Shown here: piece after piece, positions 16,144 to 24,941 of the stretch | Layout: each line of letters starts with the position of its first letter | Numbering within the stretch: position 1 is the first letter of the stretch | DNA from: Arenibacter troitsensis | GTDB taxonomy: Bacteria; Bacteroidota; Bacteroidia; Flavobacteriales; Flavobacteriaceae | Direction: 5' to 3' | Assembly: GCF_900177645.1 (NCBI RefSeq) | Contig: NZ_FXAO01000004.1 | Coordinates: 157,453 to 221,452, forward strand | Length of the DNA stretch: 64,000 bases | The notes under the pieces: generated by a model | What the model was told of the DNA's origin: nothing | The model's database searches: none | The model's input: the letters and a program-made list of their open reading frames with translations, nothing else | Position numbers and translations under genes: made by a program

Positions 16144-16847
16144 TCCTTTTTTACAGCTCGCAAATCTTTCGTTCTTATTCCAAAATCCGTGATTTCAGAA
16201 CCCTCCGTCTTCGCTTGTGGCGAATCCACCTCCCTTCGCACTTCGACTCCGCTCAGCACAGGCCTGAAGGGAGGAGCCGTGTTAACATTTTAAAAATCAT
16301 ATTTTTTACTCAATCCAAACTGCTCCCCTCTTGGAACGAAGAGGGGAATGAATTTTCTGCTTTTTGGCAGAAAAGAAAGGGGAGTTTGAAATCCCTACTA
16401 TTTGGTCCAAACCCAAACTTTCTCTTTTGTTCCTATACCCGCGCTTTCAGAACCCTCCGTCTTCGCTTGGGGCGAAGCCACCTCCCTTCATCTGAAGGGA
16501 GGAGCTATGATTATATTTCAAAATTATATTTTTGCTCAAATTAAACCACTTTCCACTGTGCAAAGTCTCCTAGCTTGACACTACATAAAACCATTCGAGC
16601 ACAACAACCAACCTTTGGTTTCAATCCCTTCCGTCTTCTCCTATCAACTTTCAACCTTGAACATTAAATCCATGACCCTAGGAGGTCTCTACTCCGCCTG
16701 CCTACCGATAGGTAGGTGTAGCGTGGCAATCTGTTTATATATTCAAGAGATTGCTTCGTCCCTTTCGCTCCTCGCAATGACGGACATTGGACATTCGACT
16801 TTTGAAATTGGATCGTTGACAACTGTTTACTGTTTACTGCATACTCC
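16144..16847. other. Repeat nest upstream of the DUF559 gene
   Basis: No gene. It repeats the blocks of the nest at 15424-15630 (stem elements at 16229-16274 and 16480-16502, CCCCTCTT hairpin at 16325-16346). It ends with other dispersed Bacteroidota phrases: TTTCAATCCCTTCCGTCTTC (16619), CTACCGATAGGTAGG (16702) and ATTGCTTCGTCCCTTTCGCT followed by CCTCGCAATGACGG (16749). Confidence 0.75.
16325..16346. repeat. CCCCTCTT/AAGAGGGG hairpin element, copy 3
   Basis: Same hairpin as at 15290 and 15563, followed by a TCTGC/GCAGA small hairpin with a one-base longer loop than in copy 2. Confidence 0.8.
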
Positions 16848-17792
16848 CTACCCCTTCAAACTCTCCAGCAACTTCTTCAACACAATCTGTGCGGAATAGG
16901 TCCTGTTGTTGGCCTGTTGAACCACCAAGGAATTGGGCCCGTCAAGAACCTCATCGGCTACCACTACATTTCGCCTTACGGGCAGACAGTGCATAAACTT
17001 GGCCTTGCCCAATTTTTTATTGGTCATGGTCCAATTTTTATCCTGGTTCATCACCTTGCCATAATCCTTGTAGCTGCTCCAGTTTTTAACATAGACAAAA
17101 TCGGCATCTTCCAATGCCTTGTCCTGATCGTATTCTATTTTGGCACCCTTGGTCACCTCCGGATTTAAATCGTATCCTTTGGGGTGGGTAATTACAAAAT
17201 CGGCCTCCTGCAAATGCATCATTTCCACAAAGGAATTGGCCACTGCATGTGGCAATGCCTTAGGATGCGGTGCCCATGATAAAACCACTTTTGGCCTTTT
17301 CTTGGTATTGTTTTCCGCAAGGGTAATGGCATCTGCCAAAGCCTGTAACGGATGGCCCACCGAACTTTCCATATTCACTACCGGTATCCCGGCATACTTT
17401 TTAAAACCGTTCATGACCACTTCGGCCTCGTCCTTTTCCCTATCGGTCAAAGAGGCAAAGGCCCTGATAGCCACTATATCGCAATATTGCGCCACTACCT
17501 GTGCAGCTTCCTTGATGTGCTCGGAAGTGCCTTGATCCATGATGGTGCCATCTCCATATTCCAATGCCCATCCTTCACTTCCAAAGTTCATTACTATAAC
17601 TTCCATGCCCAAGTTCATGGCCGCTTTTTGCGTGCTTAAACGGGTTCTAAGACTGTTATTGAAGAATAATAAACATATGGTCTTGGCCTCTCCCAAGGCT
17701 TTGAATTGAAGCGGATTCGCCTTTAATGATCTAGCTTCTTCTACCCATTGTGGTAGGGAATCGATATCTTTTAAGGATAAATAGTGTTGCAT
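16848..17792 (-). CDS. argF': N-acylornithine carbamoyltransferase (ArgF' type)
   Basis: A 314-residue transcarbamylase that carbamoylates an acylated ornithine, giving acylcitrulline. The carbamoyl-phosphate motif reads FFNNSLRTR (44-51 region), and the late motif is HCLPVRRN, the form seen in acetyl- and succinyl-ornithine enzymes and not in ordinary OTCs. The residue that separates the two known specificities (Glu in the Xanthomonas acetyl enzyme, Pro in the Bacteroides succinyl enzyme, from memory) falls at Ser90 in GTSEHIKEA, so the acyl group is not settled by sequence. Four bases separate it from proB. Cytoplasmic. Confidence 0.9.
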   Translation of the reverse strand: MQHYLSLKDIDSLPQWVEEARSLKANPLQFKALGEAKTICLLFFNNSLRTRLSTQKAAMNLGMEVIVMNFGSEGWALEYGDGTIMDQGTSEHIKEAAQVVAQYCDIVAIRAFASLTDREKDEAEVVMNGFKKYAGIPVVNMESSVGHPLQALADAITLAENNTKKRPKVVLSWAPHPKALPHAVANSFVEMMHLQEADFVITHPKGYDLNPEVTKGAKIEYDQDKALEDADFVYVKNWSSYKDYGKVMNQDKNWTMTNKKLGKAKFMHCLPVRRNVVVADEVLDGPNSLVVQQANNRTYSAQIVLKKLLESLKG

Positions 17793-17796
17793 TTTT

Positions 17797-18558
17797 TTAT
17801 TTTATGGTTGTAAAAGCGGTTTTGTTTTCTAGGGCATCAATAATAAAATTGTCTTGAAGGCCATTTACGATCCAAGTCTCTACATTGGCCTGCCTGGCTA
17901 TATTGGCCGCCTCGATCTTGGATTCCATTCCCCCGGTTCCATGGGAAGATTTGGAGCTACTGACCTCCTTTTGCAGATCGTCCAAGTTGCTCACCAACTT
18001 AATGGTTTCGGGCTTCTTATTAATAAACGACTCCTTGGTGTAAATGCCATCGGTATTGGTAGCAATGATCAAGAGATCTACCTTCATCAAGGCTGCAGTC
18101 AATGCCGCCAATTTATCATTGTCCCCAAACTTGATCTCATCGGTCGCTACCGTATCGTTCTCATTAATGATGGGGATAAAATTATTGGCCACCAGTACGT
18201 TGATGGTATTGCAGATATTTTCTTTGGAAACTTCCCTTTCAAAGTCGGAATAGGACAAAAGGCATTGGGAGGTAAACAATCCCAACTCCCTGAAATTCTC
18301 TTGAAAAATACGCATCAAATGGGGTTGCCCAATGGATGCCAAGGCCTGCTTAACGGTAATCTCCTGCCCATTGTGTTCCAATTTCACGAACTGCTTGGCT
18401 GCGGCAATGGCCCCGGAACTTACAATGATGAATTCGTAGCTGTCCTTAAGTTTTGCGATCTGCCTACCAATATCCTCAATTTTTCCCCTAGAGATATGGT
18501 CCGTTTCCTTGGTGAGGGTATTGGATCCTATTTTTAATAATATTCTTTTCTTCTGCAT
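17797..18558 (-). CDS. proB: Glutamate 5-kinase, short form
   Basis: A 253-residue amino acid kinase that makes glutamyl 5-phosphate, the first committed step of proline synthesis. It has the N-terminal LLKIGSNTLT phosphate strand, the SSGAIAAA turn near 47-54 and a NENDTVAT segment near 134-141. It stops before the PUA domain of the E. coli enzyme (about 367 residues), as in several other bacteria. It lies 36 bases downstream of proA and four bases upstream of argF', all in one direction. Confidence 0.92.
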   Translation of the reverse strand: MQKKRILLKIGSNTLTKETDHISRGKIEDIGRQIAKLKDSYEFIIVSSGAIAAAKQFVKLEHNGQEITVKQALASIGQPHLMRIFQENFRELGLFTSQCLLSYSDFEREVSKENICNTINVLVANNFIPIINENDTVATDEIKFGDNDKLAALTAALMKVDLLIIATNTDGIYTKESFINKKPETIKLVSNLDDLQKEVSSSKSSHGTGGMESKIEAANIARQANVETWIVNGLQDNFIIDALENKTAFTTIK

Positions 18559-18594
18559 GCTCTTTTTTTTAGACCTATTGTTCAGGTCTGGCTA

Positions 18595-19791
18595 CTACCT
18601 TATTTGTCCATCGCCCTTTACATACCATTTGTTGGTCACCAAATGCTGTAGGCCAATGGGTCCCCTTTGGTGTAATTTATCCGTGCTGATGGCCAATTCC
18701 CCGCCCAGTCCAAATTGTCCCCCGTCCGTAAAGCGGGTAGAAACATTATGATATACTGCCGCGGAATCCACGGAATTCATAAAAAGGTCGGCCTCTTGTT
18801 CCTCTTCCGTAACAATAACGGCAGAATGTCCTCCGCCATAGGTATTTATTTTCTCAATAGCTTCTTCGGTACTGCCCACTTCCCCAATGAGGATCTTATA
18901 ATCCAAAAATTCTTCAAACCAGCTTTCCTCTCCAGTAATTTCGGAAGTACCCTCTGTTTTGGCCAGGCTGTTATCTACCAGTATTTCCACTTTCTTCGCC
19001 TTTAATTCAGCTATCAAATCTTTTATAAAAGCTTCCTTGTTGGGCAGTTCCCTATCTACCAACACCTTATCCAAGGCATTACAGGCCGATATCTTTGTGG
19101 TTTTGGCGTTCAGGATGATAGACATTGCCTTTTTTAGGTCCGCCTTGGGATGTATGTAAAGAAAGTTATTTCCCCTACCACTGACGATTACGGGACAGGT
19201 AGCGTGCTTTTTGGTAAATGCAATCAACTTTTCCCCTCCACGTGGTACGATCAGGTCCAGCTTTTGGGTAGGCTTTTCCAAAAAGGCCTGGGTCTGTTCC
19301 CTATTAAATTCCAGGTAAGTGACCCAATCTTTGGAAATGCTGTGCTGCTCCAAGGACTTATGCCAGAAATTTACCAATACCAAATTGCTTTGAAGGGATT
19401 CCTTCCCGCCCTTCAACAATATTTTATTGCCCGATTTAAAGGCAATGGCAGCAGCTTCTATGGTAACGTCGGGCCTGGATTCATAAATGATTAGGACCGT
19501 GCCAAAAGGGGCTGTTTTATTGCTTACCTGCATCCCATTTTCATGGGTAAAATTAAATCGTTCCAAACCCAAGGGGTCTTCCTGTCCTGCCAGCTGTTGC
19601 AAGGATAGGATCATGCCATCAATTTTGGCATCGTCCACTTTGAGTCGGTCGTACATGGCCAAATCATCGCCATTATAGGCCTCGAGGTCCCTTTTATTCA
19701 CCTCCAGGATGGTATTTCGTTCCGTATTGATCAGCTGTGCCATGGTATTTAGCACGGCATTACGTTGGGCTATGTCCAAATACAAACTCAT
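18595..19791 (-). CDS. proA: Glutamate-5-semialdehyde dehydrogenase
   Basis: A 398-residue aldehyde dehydrogenase superfamily enzyme that reduces glutamyl 5-phosphate with NADPH. Recognisable segments are TAPFGTVLIIYESRPDVT (near 73-90), LIVPRGGEKLIAF (near 180-192), and KISACNALDKVLV with the catalytic Cys near 235. The C-terminus GPIGLQHLVTNKWYVKGDGQ is typical of ProA. The start overlaps the stop of argD by four bases (ATGA), so the two are translationally coupled. Confidence 0.95.
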   Translation of the reverse strand: MSLYLDIAQRNAVLNTMAQLINTERNTILEVNKRDLEAYNGDDLAMYDRLKVDDAKIDGMILSLQQLAGQEDPLGLERFNFTHENGMQVSNKTAPFGTVLIIYESRPDVTIEAAAIAFKSGNKILLKGGKESLQSNLVLVNFWHKSLEQHSISKDWVTYLEFNREQTQAFLEKPTQKLDLIVPRGGEKLIAFTKKHATCPVIVSGRGNNFLYIHPKADLKKAMSIILNAKTTKISACNALDKVLVDRELPNKEAFIKDLIAELKAKKVEILVDNSLAKTEGTSEITGEESWFEEFLDYKILIGEVGSTEEAIEKINTYGGGHSAVIVTEEEQEADLFMNSVDSAAVYHNVSTRFTDGGQFGLGGELAISTDKLHQRGPIGLQHLVTNKWYVKGDGQIR

Positions 19792-20915
19792 GCCAATTCC
19801 TTTTTTAAGGCATCAAAAAACTGATCCAAATTTTCCTTGGTAATATTCAATGCTGGTAATACTCTCAATACATGTTTGTCACTGGCACCGCCAGTGAACA
19901 TAAATTGGTTGTGGATGAGTTTCTTTCGTAACTCCGCCACTTCAAAATCAAATTCCAGTCCCAACATTAGCCCCATTCCCTTTACCCTTTTTACTTGTGG
20001 TATGGAGGCTGCCTTTTCCTTGAAGTATTCAAAGAGATTGGCGGCATTTTCCAATAAATTTTCTTTTTCGATGACTTCCAAAACAGCCAATCCGGCTGCA
20101 CAGGCCAAATGATTCCCGCCAAAAGTGGTCCCCAACATTCCGTAAGAAGCCTTGATACTTTCATGGATCAGGACGCCGCCAATAGGAAATCCGTTGCCCA
20201 TACCCTTGGCTACCGTAATAATGTCCGGTTTAATCCCAAAGTGTTGGAAGGCAAAGAACTTACCGCTTCTTCCATAACCACATTGCACCTCGTCCGCGAT
20301 TAACAAGGCCCCATTTTCCTTACAGAGTTCGGCAATATTTTGATAAAACTCTTGGGAAGGCTGGTCCAGACCCCCTACCCCTTGAATGGTCTCTATTATC
20401 ACAGCACAAACATCGCCTTTGGAAATCTCGCTTTTAAAAGCGGCCAAATCCTCAAAGGGAAGTATGGTTACCTTTTGTTGCTTGTTGAGGGGGGCGTTTA
20501 TTTTTTCATTGTCCGTAGCGGCCACGGCTGCGGAAGTTCTCCCATGAAAACCATGTTTAAAGGCAATTACACGGGATTTTCCTGTTTGGAACGATGCCAG
20601 TTTTAAGGCATTTTCGTTGGCCTCTGCCCCAGAATTGCAGAGGAAGAGGTTGTAATCTTCACAGCCCGAAAGCTCCCCCAGTTTATGTGCCAAGGCCTCC
20701 TGAACGGGATTCTGGATAGCATTGCTATAAAAACCGATCTTATCCAACTGCTCCTTTAATCTTTTTACATAATGTGGATGGGAATGTCCTATGGAAATTA
20801 CGGCATGACCACCGTAGAAATCCAAATACTCTTGGCCTTTATCATCGGTAACCACTATTCCCTTGGCCGAAACGGGAGTAACGTTATATAATGGGTATAC
20901 ATCAAATAATTCCAT
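19788..20915 (-). CDS. argD: Acylornithine aminotransferase
   Basis: A 375-residue PLP-dependent class III aminotransferase converting N-acyl-glutamate semialdehyde to N-acylornithine. The PLP lysine is in ITVAKGMGNGFPIGG (near 238), preceded by LLIADEVQCGYGRSG, and the phosphate-site segment NSGAEANENALKLA lies near 93-106. The four-base overlap with proA shows a tight operon. Some ArgD enzymes also serve lysine synthesis, which cannot be judged here. Confidence 0.94.
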   Translation of the reverse strand: MELFDVYPLYNVTPVSAKGIVVTDDKGQEYLDFYGGHAVISIGHSHPHYVKRLKEQLDKIGFYSNAIQNPVQEALAHKLGELSGCEDYNLFLCNSGAEANENALKLASFQTGKSRVIAFKHGFHGRTSAAVAATDNEKINAPLNKQQKVTILPFEDLAAFKSEISKGDVCAVIIETIQGVGGLDQPSQEFYQNIAELCKENGALLIADEVQCGYGRSGKFFAFQHFGIKPDIITVAKGMGNGFPIGGVLIHESIKASYGMLGTTFGGNHLACAAGLAVLEVIEKENLLENAANLFEYFKEKAASIPQVKRVKGMGLMLGLEFDFEVAELRKKLIHNQFMFTGGASDKHVLRVLPALNITKENLDQFFDALKKELA

Positions 20916-20985
20916 CTTCTATATTGTATTATGAACCTCCCCTGTACAATAACCTTGAAGGTTTCTTGAAGGTTTAAGGTAGAGG

Positions 20986-21780
20986 TTATCCTTTTTTTAT
21001 TTCGTTTATCTTGTCAAATGAGGCTACTATTCCCCTGATCAGGGAGGAGCTTAGTCCTTGGTGTTCCATTTCGTTCAATCCGGAAATGGTACATCCCCTT
21101 GGAGTAGTTACCTTATCTATTTCATTTTCTGGGTGACTGTCGGATTCTATCAACAGACTAGCAGCTCCATTACAGGTATGCATGGCCAATTCCTGTGCTT
21201 CCTTGGCATCGAATCCCAATTGAATGGCCCCTTGGGTGGTGGCTCTAATCAATCGCATCCAAAACGCAATTCCACTGGCACAAATAACGGTAGCGGCCTG
21301 CATCTGCTCTTCCGGAATTTGCATGGAATGCCCCATACGGTTAAAGATGGCCTTGGCCAGGTCTACCCTCTTGGTGCCTTTCTCGTTACTACAAATGCAG
21401 GTCATGGATTTGCCCACGGAAATAGCCGTATTGGGCATGGCACGAATAATATAGTGATCTGGCCCTATAACTTCTTCCATTCTGGCAATACTAAAGCCGG
21501 TAATGGTGGAAATAATAACATGCTTGTCCGTAAGGATGTCCTTGATTTCTCCCAGAATCTTTACAAACTGGCCCGGCTGTACCGCAAAAATCAGGATATC
21601 GGATTTGGCTACCGCCTCCCTGTTATCCGTAGTCGTGGTAACGATTCCATATTTTTCAATTTCCTTAAGTCCGCTTAAATTTCTCTTGGTAAGGACCATG
21701 GAAGTGGCCCCATTGGTACTCAATATGCCTTTGGCAATGGATAGTCCTAAATTACCTGCTCCAATAATGGCTATTTTCAT
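20986..21780 (-). CDS. proC: Pyrroline-5-carboxylate reductase
   Basis: A 264-residue NAD(P)H-dependent enzyme that makes proline. The N-terminal Rossmann loop is GAGNLGLSIAKG, and the C-terminal dimer signature reads TTPRGCTISGLNEMEHQGL (residues about 229-247). Together with proA and proB this completes the proline pathway inside the arginine block. It lies 70 bases before argD and 113 bases after argC. Confidence 0.95.
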   Translation of the reverse strand: MKIAIIGAGNLGLSIAKGILSTNGATSMVLTKRNLSGLKEIEKYGIVTTTTDNREAVAKSDILIFAVQPGQFVKILGEIKDILTDKHVIISTITGFSIARMEEVIGPDHYIIRAMPNTAISVGKSMTCICSNEKGTKRVDLAKAIFNRMGHSMQIPEEQMQAATVICASGIAFWMRLIRATTQGAIQLGFDAKEAQELAMHTCNGAASLLIESDSHPENEIDKVTTPRGCTISGLNEMEHQGLSSSLIRGIVASFDKINEIKKG

Positions 21781-21893
21781 TCCTTAATTGTTATTTGTTT
21801 CCCTCCCACTACCGCAGGATTGGTTGATTGGTTTATGTTTAGTTGATCGGGTTAGCTTTCCCCACTACCGTGGGTCCAACGCACTAGCCGATC

Positions 21894-22868
21894 TTAAAAT
21901 ACGCCCGCTTTTAATTGCAGGCCTTCCGTTTCCTTAAATCCGAACGCCAGGTTCATATTCTGCACGGCCTGCCCTGAGGCCCCTTTCAACAAATTGTCTA
22001 TGGCCGAAGTAATCAAGAGCGTGTTATTGTGCTTGTGCAAATGAATATGGCATTGATTGGTATTCACCACCTGCTTTAGGTTGATGTCTTCCTCCGTCAC
22101 CTGGGTAAAGGCGGCATCCTTGTAAAATTCGTTATACAGTTCATAAGCCTCTTCCAAACTCCCTTCAAAATCGGTATAGGCCGTAGCCAAAATTCCCCTG
22201 GTAAAATTTCCCCTATTGGGCAGGAAGAAAATTTCCCCGGTATTTTTCTGAAGGCTGTGGAGACTTTCGTTTATTTCCCCCAAGTGCTGGTGTGTAAATG
22301 GCTTGTACCAGGACACGTTATTGTTCCTCCAGCTAAAATGTGAGGTAGGTGAAAGGCTTACGCCCGCCCCTGTACTTCCGGTTACGGCATTGACATGTAC
22401 CGGCCTGTCCAATTTATGGGCCTTTGCCAAGGGCAGTAGCGCCAACTGAATAGCCGTAGCAAAACAACCTGGATTGGCTATATACTTTGCCTTCTTAATT
22501 TCTTCCTTTTTCAGTTCGGGCAAGCCGTAAACAAAGGTTTTCCCATCTAGAACGGCATCGGCCTCCAACCTAAAATCATTGCTCAAATCTATGATCCTAG
22601 TGTTTTCGGAGAACTCATTTTCCTTTAAAAAACTAGTGGAGTTCCCATGACCAAGACAAAGAAATACTACATCCACATCCTTGTTTACCGCTCCTGTAAA
22701 TACAAGATCGGTAACCCCCAACAGGTCCGGATGTGCTGTGGTAATCTTTTTACCTGCCCTAGTGGTACTAAAAACAAAATCTATGGTTGCATTGGGATGG
22801 TTCAGGAGGATTCTGATGAGTTCCCCACCAGTATACCCTGAACCACCTATAATTCCTGCCTTAATCAT
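21894..22868 (-). CDS. argC: N-acyl-gamma-glutamyl-phosphate reductase
   Basis: A 324-residue enzyme that reduces acylglutamyl phosphate to the semialdehyde. It starts with the NADP loop GGSGYTGGELIRIL and carries the catalytic cysteine in NPGCFATAIQ near residue 134. It is the short form typical of Bacteroidota. Its start overlaps the end of argG by eight bases, indicating coupling. Confidence 0.95.
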   Translation of the reverse strand: MIKAGIIGGSGYTGGELIRILLNHPNATIDFVFSTTRAGKKITTAHPDLLGVTDLVFTGAVNKDVDVVFLCLGHGNSTSFLKENEFSENTRIIDLSNDFRLEADAVLDGKTFVYGLPELKKEEIKKAKYIANPGCFATAIQLALLPLAKAHKLDRPVHVNAVTGSTGAGVSLSPTSHFSWRNNNVSWYKPFTHQHLGEINESLHSLQKNTGEIFFLPNRGNFTRGILATAYTDFEGSLEEAYELYNEFYKDAAFTQVTEEDINLKQVVNTNQCHIHLHKHNNTLLITSAIDNLLKGASGQAVQNMNLAFGFKETEGLQLKAGVF

Positions 22869-24051
22869 TATTCTGATTTACATGGTTATATATTTTTCCA
22901 GCATTGGAAAGTATTTTTATAAATCCTTTGGCGTCATCCGCTGTCCATCCTTTGTTCATCTCCCCATAGCTTCCGAAAGAAGCATTCATAAGATCGTGGG
23001 GCGAAGATATTCCGTCCAACTCAAAGCGATAAGGGTGCAGGCTAACAAAGACATCACCGCTTACATTCTTTTGGGTATCGGTCAGGAAGGCCTCGATATT
23101 TCGCATAACCTCATCCAAATAATTCCCTTCGTGCAACAACATACCGTAGAAATTGCCCTGCATTTCCTTTTGGTACTGTTGCCATTTGGTTAAGGTGTGT
23201 TTTTCCAACAAATGATGGGCTTTGATAATGATCAAGGAAGCAGGTGCTTCAAACCCTACCCTTCCCTTTATTCCAATAATGGTATCGCCAACATGGATAT
23301 CCCTACCAATGGCATATTTGGAAGCAATGGCCTCCAATTTAATAATATTGTTTACTGGGGTATCGTTATCGCCATCCAAAGCAATTAATTCCCCCTTATG
23401 GAAAGTAAGCTTTAGTTGAGCGGGCTCTGTTTCTTGCAACTGGCTTGGATAGGCAGTGTCCGGCAAAGACTTGTGGGAGGTAAGTGTTTCCTCACCTCCT
23501 ACGGAAGTTCCCCATAAACCCCTATTGATGGAGTATTTTGCCTTCTCCCATGGGTAATCTACCCCATTCTGCTTCAAATATTCAATTTCTACCTCCCTGG
23601 CCAATTTGTTATCCCGTATTGGGGTAATAATTTCGATCTCCGGCGCAATGATCTGGAAGATCATATCAAACCTAACCTGATCGTTCCCGGCCCCGGTACT
23701 CCCATGGGCAATATATTTGGCACCAACTTTTTTGGCGTAGTTTACGATTTCAATGGCTTGCACTATTCGCTCAGCACTAACGGATAATGGATAGGTATTG
23801 TTCTTCAATACATTACCAAAAATCAAGTACTTTACTACTTTTTCATAAAAAGTGTTTACAGCATCAATGGAAGTGTAGGAAGTGGCCCCCAATTCCAAGG
23901 CCTTTTTGTGAATGTTCTCTATTTCTTCCTTAGAAAACCCACCTGTATTGACACTTACGGCATGTACTTCAAATCCTTGATCCTTTGACAAATATTTGGC
24001 ACAATAGGAAGTATCCAATCCACCACTATACGCTAAAACTAATTTTTTCAT
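22861..24051 (-). CDS. argG: Argininosuccinate synthase
   Basis: A 396-residue ATP-dependent enzyme joining citrulline and aspartate. The PP-loop is YSGGLDTSYCAKYL at residues 8-21. The segment HGSTGAGNDQVRF near 115-127 contacts citrulline and aspartate. It is the second gene of the block; in this layout the acylated carbamoyltransferase product must first be deacylated by ArgE. A short gap of 43 bases follows the GNAT gene. Confidence 0.95.
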   Translation of the reverse strand: MKKLVLAYSGGLDTSYCAKYLSKDQGFEVHAVSVNTGGFSKEEIENIHKKALELGATSYTSIDAVNTFYEKVVKYLIFGNVLKNNTYPLSVSAERIVQAIEIVNYAKKVGAKYIAHGSTGAGNDQVRFDMIFQIIAPEIEIITPIRDNKLAREVEIEYLKQNGVDYPWEKAKYSINRGLWGTSVGGEETLTSHKSLPDTAYPSQLQETEPAQLKLTFHKGELIALDGDNDTPVNNIIKLEAIASKYAIGRDIHVGDTIIGIKGRVGFEAPASLIIIKAHHLLEKHTLTKWQQYQKEMQGNFYGMLLHEGNYLDEVMRNIEAFLTDTQKNVSGDVFVSLHPYRFELDGISSPHDLMNASFGSYGEMNKGWTADDAKGFIKILSNAGKIYNHVNQNND

Positions 24052-24094
24052 GCTAATCTATTATTATTTATATTTTCTAAGCAGTACATTACTA

Positions 24095-24724
24095 CTACTT
24101 TGTTTTCTTGTTTAAGAACAGACTTTCCTTTATACTTTTTAATCTTTGAAAGGCCTTGGAATTCAATTTTTCCTTGGGTTCCTTCTGGGCTGCCTTGGCT
24201 TTGGTTTCCGGATCGTACAACATTCCTGTACAAAGGCACATTTTTTGTTCCGTCCTTGTTAGGATATCGAAATTTTTACAGGTCTGACAGCCTTTCCAAA
24301 ATTCTGGATCGGTGGTAAGTTCCGAAAAAGTCACTGGTTTATAGCCCAATTCATAATTCATCTTCATCACAGCCAAGCCCGTGGTGATCCCAAAAATTTT
24401 GGCATTGGGAAATTTTCTTCTGGAAAGTTCAAAAATCTCCTTTTTTATTTTTTTGGCCAAGCCTTGATTTCTGTAATCAGGATGTACAATAAGGCCTGAA
24501 TTGGCTACGAATTTTTCATGTCCCCATACCTCAATATAACAGAAACCGGCAAACTTATCCCCGTCCAAGGCAATAATGGCATTGCCGTTATGCAATCTTT
24601 TTTGAATATATTCAGGAGTACGCTTGGCAATCCCGGTACCACGTACTTTGGCCGACTCTGCAATAGTTTCGCAAATGATCTCGGCATATTTAAAATGGGA
24701 ATCGTTAGCAATAACAATCTTCAT
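24095..24724 (-). CDS. GNAT acetyltransferase with a cysteine-rich tail, candidate acylglutamate synthase
   Basis: A 209-residue GNAT-fold protein. The acetyl-CoA loop is near VHPDYRNQGLAKKIKKE (78-94), with NSGLIV before it. After the fold comes a cysteine cluster GCQTCKNF...MCLCTG (near 145-167) that could bind zinc, and a lysine-rich tail. It is the first gene of the arginine block. No argA or argJ is seen in the window, and the pathway needs an enzyme that acylates glutamate, so this is the natural candidate. That assignment rests on position and fold only. The gene starts 43 bases before argG ends the spacer. Confidence 0.7.
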   Translation of the reverse strand: MKIVIANDSHFKYAEIICETIAESAKVRGTGIAKRTPEYIQKRLHNGNAIIALDGDKFAGFCYIEVWGHEKFVANSGLIVHPDYRNQGLAKKIKKEIFELSRRKFPNAKIFGITTGLAVMKMNYELGYKPVTFSELTTDPEFWKGCQTCKNFDILTRTEQKMCLCTGMLYDPETKAKAAQKEPKEKLNSKAFQRLKSIKESLFLNKKTK

Positions 24725-24941
24725 TGAATGTTGCTTTTAAAATTAAAATTAAAATTTATTTTTTTTGAGAGGGAAATGGACTCACCTATTTCCATAAAAG
24801 AAGCGCACCCTTACGGGCGACGACGTGTAGGCGTAAATGAATAAGCAAGGTTGGAAACCTTGTTTACGTTAAGTATGTAATATGAGTTATTCATTCTACC
24901 ATCAAAAGTACAAATAAAAATGAATTATTGGGATCGATGTG
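24725..24941 (-). promoter_or_regulatory. Structured leader and promoter of the arginine/proline block
   Basis: On the minus strand a -7 box TACTTTTG is seen at 24903-24910, without a convincing -33 element. Between it and the GNAT start lie two nested structures: an outer stem AATGAATAA (24836-24844) with TTATTCATT (24887-24895), and an inner hairpin CAAGGTT-GGA-AACCTTG (24846-24862). An alternative stem CGTAAA (24832-24837) with TTTACG (24863-24868) competes for the same bases. A switching leader is possible; no known riboswitch was recognised. Confidence 0.4.

Noticed and set aside
24725-24941. Arginine repressor box upstream of the arginine block
   Set aside because: TGAGTTATTCA near 24884 has the wrong spacing for the usual 18-bp ARG box and only one near-match half.
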